Positions 1-5,021 of a DNA stretch of 7,462 nucleotides are shown here, piece after piece (positions within the stretch are counted from its first letter, which is position 1; every line of letters starts with the position of its first letter). This DNA comes from Bacteroidales bacterium (GTDB lineage Bacteria; Bacteroidota; Bacteroidia; Bacteroidales; UBA7960): assembly GCA_003451785.1 (NCBI GenBank), contig DMJL01000230.1, forward strand, positions 2,327 through 9,788, written 5' to 3'. Under the pieces are notes generated by a model. The model was given only the letters and a program-made list of their open reading frames with translations, had not been told where the DNA came from and ran no database searches. A program made the position numbers and the translations under genes.

Positions 1-1005
1 GGTCGCATTGGAAACGGTAAAAAAATCATTGCCTTTGATGCCCACATGGATGTTGTGGATATTGGGCATCTGGGTAATTGGCACTTCGACCCCTTGGCAG
101 GCGAAATAAAAGATGGCTTTGTATGCGGTCGCGGTACTGTTGACCAAAAGGGTGGTGCTGCTGCTTTCGTTACCGCCGGTCGTATCCTCAAAGAATTGCA
201 ATTGCACAACGATCTCACAATCTATTTTGTAGGAAGTGTAATAGAAGAAGATTGCGATGGCCTTTGTTGGAAATATATTGTGGAAGAAGAAGGAATAAAA
301 CCCGATGTGGTTGTAGTTACCGAACCTACCAACCTGGGCATTTACAGGGGGCAAAGAGGCAGAATGGAGATTCATGTGCATTTTTATGGTGTTTCATCCC
401 ATGGCTCTGCACCCGAGCGAGGCGTAAACGCCATTTATATGGCATCGCGCACTGCTTTAGAGATTGAAAAACTCAATGAAAGACTTGCCTTCGACCCATT
501 TCTGGGAAGAGGTAGCGTAACCATCTCGGAGATAATTTCTACAAGTCCATCTTTATGTGCTGTTGCCGACTATGCGCGCATACATTTAGACCGCCGCCTT
601 ACTTGGGGCGAAACCAAAGAATCGGCCATCAAAGAAATCGAAGCACTCATAGAAGGTTTGAATGCAAAGGTAGAGATGCTCAATTACGAAGAAACATCGT
701 TTACAGGATTGCGATATGGTATGGAAAAATACTATCCCACTTGGAAACTCGAGGAGGAGCATCCTATGATACAATTGGCCGCCGAAACATTTGAGAAAAC
801 ATTTGAGAAAAAGCCTCGGATTGATAAATGGACATTCTCTACCAACGGAGTAACCATCAACGGATACTATGGCATTCCGGTTATAGGTTTTGGTCCGGGC
901 AACGAAGTATTGGCTCATGCACCCAACGAAAAAACCCCCATTAGCGACCTAGTAGCCGCCACAGCCTTCTATGCTGCGCTAGCAATCGAATTCGCAAAGA
1001 AGTAA
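1..1005 (+). CDS. ygeY: YgeY, M20-family metallohydrolase (5' truncated by window)
   Basis: The reading frame is open from base 1, so the gene enters from the left; 334 residues are visible against about 403 in E. coli YgeY, so roughly 70 N-terminal residues are missing. Family knowledge places YgeY among M20 di-zinc amidohydrolases linked to the ygeW-ygeX (diaminopropionate ammonia-lyase) cluster; its substrate is unsettled. Counting residues from base 1, the M20 metal and catalytic sites are visible: DAHMD (His15, Asp17), GRGTVDQKGG (bridging Asp48), the Glu pair EED (82-83), TEPT (Glu108) and a late AHAPNE (His306). The lid/dimerisation domain has GVSSHGSAPERG with His134. Long near-identities to E. 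coli YgeY include EEDCDGLCW, YRGQRGRMEI, RRLTWGET and DKWTFSTNGV. The ATG at 46 lies inside the first metal motif and is not the true start. The stop is 36 bases before ygeW, suggesting co-transcription. Cytoplasmic; no signal would be expected. Confidence 0.93.
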   Translation, partial: GRIGNGKKIIAFDAHMDVVDIGHLGNWHFDPLAGEIKDGFVCGRGTVDQKGGAAAFVTAGRILKELQLHNDLTIYFVGSVIEEDCDGLCWKYIVEEEGIKPDVVVVTEPTNLGIYRGQRGRMEIHVHFYGVSSHGSAPERGVNAIYMASRTALEIEKLNERLAFDPFLGRGSVTISEIISTSPSLCAVADYARIHLDRRLTWGETKESAIKEIEALIEGLNAKVEMLNYEETSFTGLRYGMEKYYPTWKLEEEHPMIQLAAETFEKTFEKKPRIDKWTFSTNGVTINGYYGIPVIGFGPGNEVLAHAPNEKTPISDLVAATAFYAALAIEFAKK

Positions 1006-1041
1006 TACACAAAAAATATCGAATTATTAAAACATTAAAAA

Positions 1042-2226
1042 ATGGACTTAAAAAAAAGGATTGAAGCCTTGGGCACCATGCCCGGCGATTTGTTTCAAAA
1101 AGATTTTTTATTAACATGGGAAAAAAGCGATGCATCGCTGGTATATATCCTCGAACTGGCGGGCATACTGATGCAAATGCGTCAGGAAAACATCTCTTCG
1201 AAGGTTTTCGACTCCGGATTAGCTGTTTCTATCTTCCGCGATAAATCAACCCGCACCCGTTTCAGTTTTGCGTCGGCTGCCAATTTGCTTGGACTCGCAG
1301 TGCAAGATATGGACGAAGAGAAGTCGCAGATTTCTCACGGGGAAACAACCCGCGAAACCGCACAGATGATATCGTTCCTTACAGATATTATAGGAATTCG
1401 GGATGATATTTTCTTGGGAGAAGGCAATAAATACATGCGCGAAGTAGGTGCAAGCCTCAACGAAGGCTTTGCCAAAGGTGTGCTACCCGTGCGTCCGGGT
1501 ATCGTAAATCTACAATGCGATATGGACCACCCAACCCAGAGCATGGCCGACCTTATGCACCTAAAGAATCACTTCGGTAGCTTAGAAAACCTTAAAGGGA
1601 AAAAGATTGTGATGTCGTGGGCATATTCACCAAGCTATGGTAAGCCCCTTTCGGTACCACAGGGAGTAATAGCACTCATGACCAGATTCGGAATGAATGT
1701 GAAACTTGCTTATCCTGAAGGGTATGAGTTGATCCCCGAAATAGTTGACCTTGCTCGCAACAATGCCAAAGCAAGTGGAGGCAGTTTGCAGGTGAGCCAC
1801 GATATGAAGGCGGCCATGAAAGATGCAGATATTGTTTATCCAAAGAGTTGGGCTCCCTTTAAGGTGATGGAGCAGCGTACACAACTACTCACCAAAGGCG
1901 ACAAACAAGGCCTTGTTGAACTGGAAAAAGTGTGTTTGGCTCGCAACGCGGAACACAAAAATTGGGAATACAATGCCGATAAGATGAAAGTAACCAAAAA
2001 CCAAGATGCTCTGTATATGCATTGCCTTCCTGCCGACATTAGCGGTGTGTCGTGCAAGGAAGGTGAAGTAAGTGCCGAGGTTTTTGAGAAATACCGTTTG
2101 CTTACTTACCAAGAAGCAGGCTTTAAGCCCTACGCCATTGCGGCTATGATGTTTGCCAATCGATTTGCAAATCCTGCCGAACAGCTTGCCAAACTTCTGC
2201 AAAAAAACGAAAAGAGGGTTTTCTAA
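1042..2226 (+). CDS. ygeW: YgeW, knotted carbamoyltransferase of unknown substrate
   Basis: This complete 394-residue protein matches E. coli YgeW in length (about 396) and along nearly its whole sequence, for example DFLLTWE, HGETTRETA, WAYSPSYGKPLSVPQG, IVYPKSWAP and HCLPADISGVSCKEGEV. It belongs to the aspartate/ornithine carbamoyltransferase superfamily. The carbamoyl-phosphate signature STRTR is at residues 69-73, DHPTQ at 162-166 and HCLP at 327-330. The family is known as the unknown transcarbamylase (UTCase), with the knotted fold shared with acetylornithine and succinylornithine carbamoyltransferases; the amino substrate is not established. It is therefore neither ArgF nor a standard ornithine carbamoyltransferase. 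It would act in the cytoplasm, probably with YgeY, diaminopropionate ammonia-lyase and carbamate kinase in a purine or amino-acid degradation route (inferred from context in other genomes). The ATG is preceded by an A-rich stretch with no Shine-Dalgarno. A strong terminator follows 56 bases after the stop. Confidence 0.95.
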   Translation: MDLKKRIEALGTMPGDLFQKDFLLTWEKSDASLVYILELAGILMQMRQENISSKVFDSGLAVSIFRDKSTRTRFSFASAANLLGLAVQDMDEEKSQISHGETTRETAQMISFLTDIIGIRDDIFLGEGNKYMREVGASLNEGFAKGVLPVRPGIVNLQCDMDHPTQSMADLMHLKNHFGSLENLKGKKIVMSWAYSPSYGKPLSVPQGVIALMTRFGMNVKLAYPEGYELIPEIVDLARNNAKASGGSLQVSHDMKAAMKDADIVYPKSWAPFKVMEQRTQLLTKGDKQGLVELEKVCLARNAEHKNWEYNADKMKVTKNQDALYMHCLPADISGVSCKEGEVSAEVFEKYRLLTYQEAGFKPYAIAAMMFANRFANPAEQLAKLLQKNEKRVF

Positions 2227-2256
2227 AAAAATACTCAAGCGATTTCTTTTACAGAA

Positions 2257-2275
2257 GATTATCTTGCTGATAATC
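2257..2275 (+). repeat. Small inverted repeat after ygeW
   Basis: GATTATC (2257-2263) and GATAATC (2269-2275) form a perfect 7-bp stem with a TTGCT loop. AGAA and a six-T run follow at once. It could be a weak first terminator or a 3'-end protecting hairpin just before the stronger terminator at 2283. Confidence 0.4.
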
Positions 2276-2282
2276 AGAATTT

Positions 2283-2315
2283 TTTCCCATTCCCAAAAGA
2301 ATGGGAAATTTTTTT
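2283..2315 (+). terminator. Intrinsic terminator of the ygeY-ygeW unit
   Basis: TTTCCCATTC (2283-2292) pairs perfectly with GAATGGGAAA (2299-2308) around the loop CCAAAA, and is followed directly by seven Ts (2309-2315). This is a textbook rho-independent terminator for transcription on the + strand. The opposite strand has A's rather than T's after the stem, so it is not obviously bidirectional. It separates the ygeYW unit from the repressor gene that follows. Confidence 0.87.
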
Positions 2316-2322
2316 AGCAAAC

Positions 2323-2338
2323 AACTAAGAAATTAGTT
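2323..2338. promoter_or_regulatory. Putative BlaI-type operator, copy 1
   Basis: AACTAAGAAATTAGTT is a perfect inverted repeat with 6-base arms AACTAA/TTAGTT around GAAA. A second copy lies 20 bases downstream, centre to centre, and both share the trailing ATC. The position, immediately upstream of a BlaI/MecI-family gene and overlapping its probable -33 region, suggests an autoregulatory operator. The symmetry is seen; binding by this repressor is inferred. Confidence 0.7.
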
Positions 2339-2365
2339 ATCAAACTAAAAAATTAGTTATCTTTG
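2336..2365 (+). promoter_or_regulatory. Probable promoter of the repressor gene
   Basis: TATCTTTG at 2358-2365 matches the Bacteroidota -7 consensus TAnnTTTG exactly. A degenerate -33 element (GTTA, 2336-2339) sits 18 bases upstream. Transcription would start near 2372, giving a leader of about 114 bases. Both elements overlap or touch the paired palindromes, so a bound repressor would block polymerase. Confidence 0.65.
2343..2358. promoter_or_regulatory. Putative BlaI-type operator, copy 2
   Basis: AACTAAAAAATTAGTT is a perfect 6-base-arm inverted repeat with AAAA in the centre, differing from copy 1 at one spacer base. It fills the space between the -33 and -7 elements and shares its last T with the -7 box. 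The 20-base centre spacing (about two helical turns) would put two repressor dimers on the same DNA face. Confidence 0.7.
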
Positions 2366-2485
2366 GTACGAATTTTGAACAAAAAAGCATGGATTGGATG
2401 CTTTGCGATATTGCGATTGTGGCAATAGCTTCCCAATGGTGAAACAGCAATGCCATGCAGCCACCCCAAAATAAATGAATTGCAA

Positions 2486-2860
2486 ATGAAAGAACTTACA
2501 AAAGCCGAGGAGCAGGTAATGCAAATTTTGTGGGACATCAAAAAAGGTTTTGTGAAAGACATTCGGGATAGGCTTCCCGAACCCAAACCGGCCATTACCA
2601 CCGTATCCACAATTGTGCGCATACTCGAGCAGAAAGGTTTTGTTGCTCACAAGGCATTTGGCAAAACCCATGAATACTTCCCCTTGGTGGAAAAGAAAAT
2701 CTACACACGGGACATGATGAAAGGCATTTTGACCAAATACTTCAGCGACTCCTACAGGCAAATGGTTTCCTTCTTTTCGCAGGAAAAAGGTTTGACCGTT
2801 ACCGAGTTGGAAGAATTAAAGCGAATTATTGACGATGAAATAAGAAAGAAGCAGAAATGA
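2486..2860 (+). CDS. BlaI/MecI-family transcriptional repressor
   Basis: This 124-residue protein fits the BlaI/MecI/CopY family (Penicillinase_R), whose members are about 120-130 residues. The N-terminal winged helix-turn-helix runs from about residue 3 (LTKAEEQVMQILWDI) through the recognition region PAITTVSTIVRILEQKGF (35-52) and the wing HKAFGKTHEYFPL (55-67). A C-terminal helical dimerisation part follows, with the SFF segment (95-97) near where BlaI/MecI proteins are cut on induction. The cut site here is inferred only. I chose the ATG at 2486, giving MKELTKAEEQ as in many Bacteroidota homologues, over the in-frame ATG at 2450, whose 12 extra residues look non-homologous. Two palindromes overlap its promoter, so it is probably autoregulated. 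The partner is the M56 protein 167 bases downstream. Target genes beyond itself cannot be read from the sequence. Confidence 0.92.
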   Translation: MKELTKAEEQVMQILWDIKKGFVKDIRDRLPEPKPAITTVSTIVRILEQKGFVAHKAFGKTHEYFPLVEKKIYTRDMMKGILTKYFSDSYRQMVSFFSQEKGLTVTELEELKRIIDDEIRKKQK

Positions 2861-3027
2861 TGGGCGTTTAGGATTAGCGGAGGGTAGTTTGCAGATGAGA
2901 TGATTCACTCTCTTATTTTTTCAGGGAAAAGTTGATTAGACTTGTGTAATACGATGAGTATGATAAGCGACTAAGCGGTTATTCGGGTGTGGGAAAACCA
3001 AGTACATTTTTTTAAAAATTAAATACC

Positions 3028-4674
3028 ATGAGCGCATTGTTTGAATACCTTTTTTGGACATCGGGTTATATTTTGGTATTAGGCATTTTGTTTCATTTTC
3101 TGATAAAGCCTAAGTGCAATCCCTGCTTTGGGCGGTTTTTTATCATGGGTGGGTTGGTGGTTTCTCTCATTTTGGGGGTGGGTTTGATGCCATACCATGC
3201 AAGTTCGGTGTCAGAAAGTCCCGGAGCAATAATGCTTCCCGAAGTTGTGATTCGTGCTTCGGGAAATATTGAAGAGTCGAGGCTTCTTGTTCAGGATATT
3301 CTTTTTAGTACAGAGGGTTTGGTGTTAATTTCATTAATAATCAGCCTGATGATTTTTCTGCGTTTCTTTTTCAGCTTAATTTATTTGGCATCTATGTGGC
3401 GCGTGCTCAAGGGTAAGTTGATAAACGGATTGTTGGTAATACCCACCAAAACAGACCGATCGCCTTTCAGTTTTTTTCGTCTGGTTTTTGTTCCTGAGCG
3501 ACTACTCACCGACCCTGCCCTGGATAATATTTTGCTGCACGAGAAGGCACATGTTTTGAAGTTGCACTCTCTCGACCTGATTTTGGTGGAAATGCTAAGT
3601 GTTGTTTTTTGGTTTCATCCGGCAATTTGGTACTTGCGCCGCCAATTAAAACAGCAACACGAGTTCGAGGCCGACCGCTTCGTCTTAGGGCAAAATGTTG
3701 ATAAGATTGCATATCAGCAACTTATGGTAAATTTCTCTTTCAAAAGTTACAATTTGCCTATAACCAATCCGTTTAATGTTTCACCTTTAAAACAAAGAAT
3801 CATGATGATGAATCAAACTTCAAGAAAACCCTTGCCGGGTTATCTTTTCGGAATTGCTGCCACAGTCCTGCTTTTTGCAGGCATCACCATGTTGCAGACC
3901 GATCCACTAAAGGCCGCACAGCCAATGGAAAAGCAACTTATGGCCACACAAGAAGTTTCCAGTACTGATTTAAGTATTGCAGCAACTGAAACTACCCCTC
4001 CTGCAAGCCCCCGTGAACCTGAGAGACCTGCAGATGAAGAAACTATATTCACCGTGGTAGAGGAATTTCCGCGATTTCCGGGTGGTGAAGAGGCTAGGTT
4101 TAATTTTATCAGGACCAACCTCAGATATCCGGAAGAAGCTCGTGCAGCAGGGATACAGGGAACAGTGTTTGTTAGTTTTGTGATCGAAAAAGACGGAAGA
4201 ATTACCAACCCGCGTATAATTAGAGGCATAGGCTATGGTTGCGATGAGGAAGTAATTCGTGTGATACAATCAATGCCCAACTGGATTCCTGGCCGACAAA
4301 GAGGTCAACCGGTAAGGGTACAATTCAATATGCCATTTCGCTTTGTGCTTGATGCCAAAGAAAATCCACCAACAACAGCCACGGCTGATGAATCTCCGCG
4401 AATAACCCGGATAGAAGGTTATGGGTACATAAATGGCAAAAGATTTGAAATTAACATGGAAAACCTAAGATTAACCAGAGATGAAGGAGCTGTGCAGCCA
4501 ACCATATTTATAGATGGAAATAAAGTGGATATTGCCATGGCGGATTTGAACGAGATACTGCCCTCAGCAAGCGATATTGTGCATATAAATGTTTTTAAAG
4601 GAGAGGAAGCACAGCGGCTGTACCAACACGATAATGTAGTGTCTATTAGAACAAGACGGGCGAAAAACAATTGA
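3028..4674 (+). CDS. M56 (BlaR1-like) membrane metallopeptidase with TonB C-terminal domain and plug-like tail
   Basis: This 548-residue protein has an M56 gluzincin core. Likely membrane segments are at about 5-26, 36-54, 98-122, 183-203 and 270-289. The zinc motif HEKAH is at 171-175 and the third ligand is probably Glu212 in HEFEAD, so the protease looks intact. A Pro/Glu-rich linker (about 320-340) leads to a TonB_C domain (about 346-440; FPGGEEA, LRYPEEARAAGIQGTV, the ending MPFRFV). A last part (about 464-545; PTIFIDGNKV, DIVHINVFKG, VVSIRT) resembles the end of a TonB-receptor plug. The family is known as BlaR1/MecR1-type antirepressors that inactivate a partner BlaI protein. There is no penicillin-binding sensor domain, so the signal is unknown; the periplasmic C-terminal half is the likely sensor (inference). 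The start fits the usual N-terminus of Bacteroidota M56 proteins and has no Shine-Dalgarno. It probably belongs to the upstream repressor's transcript despite the 167-base gap. Confidence 0.92.
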   Translation: MSALFEYLFWTSGYILVLGILFHFLIKPKCNPCFGRFFIMGGLVVSLILGVGLMPYHASSVSESPGAIMLPEVVIRASGNIEESRLLVQDILFSTEGLVLISLIISLMIFLRFFFSLIYLASMWRVLKGKLINGLLVIPTKTDRSPFSFFRLVFVPERLLTDPALDNILLHEKAHVLKLHSLDLILVEMLSVVFWFHPAIWYLRRQLKQQHEFEADRFVLGQNVDKIAYQQLMVNFSFKSYNLPITNPFNVSPLKQRIMMMNQTSRKPLPGYLFGIAATVLLFAGITMLQTDPLKAAQPMEKQLMATQEVSSTDLSIAATETTPPASPREPERPADEETIFTVVEEFPRFPGGEEARFNFIRTNLRYPEEARAAGIQGTVFVSFVIEKDGRITNPRIIRGIGYGCDEEVIRVIQSMPNWIPGRQRGQPVRVQFNMPFRFVLDAKENPPTTATADESPRITRIEGYGYINGKRFEINMENLRLTRDEGAVQPTIFIDGNKVDIAMADLNEILPSASDIVHINVFKGEEAQRLYQHDNVVSIRTRRAKNN

Positions 4675-4736
4675 TTTCGAGTAGATATTTAAAACGGTGT
4701 CATTCGATTTGTTAGTATTTAGCGGCGTTTTTACCT

Positions 4737-4769
4737 TTACAGGGCGGAATTTCAAATTCCGCCCTGTAA
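4737..4769. repeat. Perfect 33-base palindrome (hairpin)
   Basis: TTACAGGGCGGAATTT (4737-4752) and its exact reverse complement (4754-4769) flank a single C, giving a 15-bp stem with a TCA loop. It starts 63 bases after the M56 stop. No T-run follows on either strand, so it is not a canonical intrinsic terminator, although it could stop transcription or protect the 3' end. Its GC-rich core stands out from the A/T-rich surroundings, which would also fit a dispersed REP-like or small mobile hairpin. Confidence 0.75.
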
Positions 4770-4963
4770 GATTATATCGTCAATAGTTTGCCAATTACTG
4801 GCTACTTTTCTTTGACTCCAAATTTCGGTAGAACTCCTTCCAAAGTGGTTTTATTTTGCCAATTTAGTGAGTTGATTTAGATTATAAATTATTGATTGTC
4901 TGTTAAATGTACTTGCATAGGTTGTTCAAATCAGAGTGGTTGAGAAATACACTTTAGGTTAAA

Positions 4964-4996
4964 TTTGGGAATTGAGCATTTTTGTTTGTACATTTA
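4964..4996 (+). promoter_or_regulatory. Possible promoter of the penicillin acylase gene
   Basis: TTTG at 4964-4967 and TACATTTA at 4989-4996 resemble the Bacteroidota -33 (TTTG) and -7 (TAnnTTTG) elements. The spacing of 21 bases is slightly long and the last base of the -7 box is off consensus. Transcription would start near 5003, leaving a leader of about 20 bases. Its position directly before the gene supports it. Confidence 0.42.
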
Positions 4997-5021
4997 GCTC
5001 CCAAACCTAAAACCGCTTTCT

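Larger units (their letters stand above)
4675..5021. other. 347-base non-coding region
   Basis: I see no convincing gene here on either strand. It holds a perfect 33-base palindrome near its left end and a promoter-like site near its right end, each listed separately. The 200 or so bases between them are A/T-rich and show no structure I can name. The AACTAA-N4-TTAGTT operator found upstream of the repressor is absent. Confidence 0.7.

Noticed and set aside
1042..2226. Ornithine carbamoyltransferase (ArgF/ArcB) or N-acetylornithine carbamoyltransferase
   Set aside because: Long stretches match YgeW specifically (for example WAYSPSYGKPLSVPQG and IVYPKSWAP), and the neighbour is YgeY, not an arginine gene.
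1885..2238. 117-codon open frame on the minus strand opposite ygeW
   Set aside because: It lies wholly opposite a strongly conserved gene, has no recognisable domain and no start context of its own; it is a shadow frame.
2450..2485. Upstream in-frame ATG giving a repressor 12 residues longer
   Set aside because: The added residues (MPCSHPKINELQ) do not resemble the family N-terminus, while MKELTKAEEQ at 2486 does. Kept only as an alternative start.
3003..3010. TACATTTT as a separate promoter for the M56 gene
   Set aside because: It only partly fits TAnnTTTG, has no clear -33 element at the right distance and lies only 17 bases before the start codon in an A/T-rich stretch.
3840..4229. 129-codon open frame on the minus strand opposite the M56-TonB gene
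   Set aside because: It overlaps the linker and TonB domain coding region, which is clearly the real gene; the translation shows no family motifs.
4737..4769. Perfect palindrome as a standard intrinsic terminator
   Set aside because: There is no run of Ts after the stem on either strand, so I list it as a hairpin repeat rather than a terminator.
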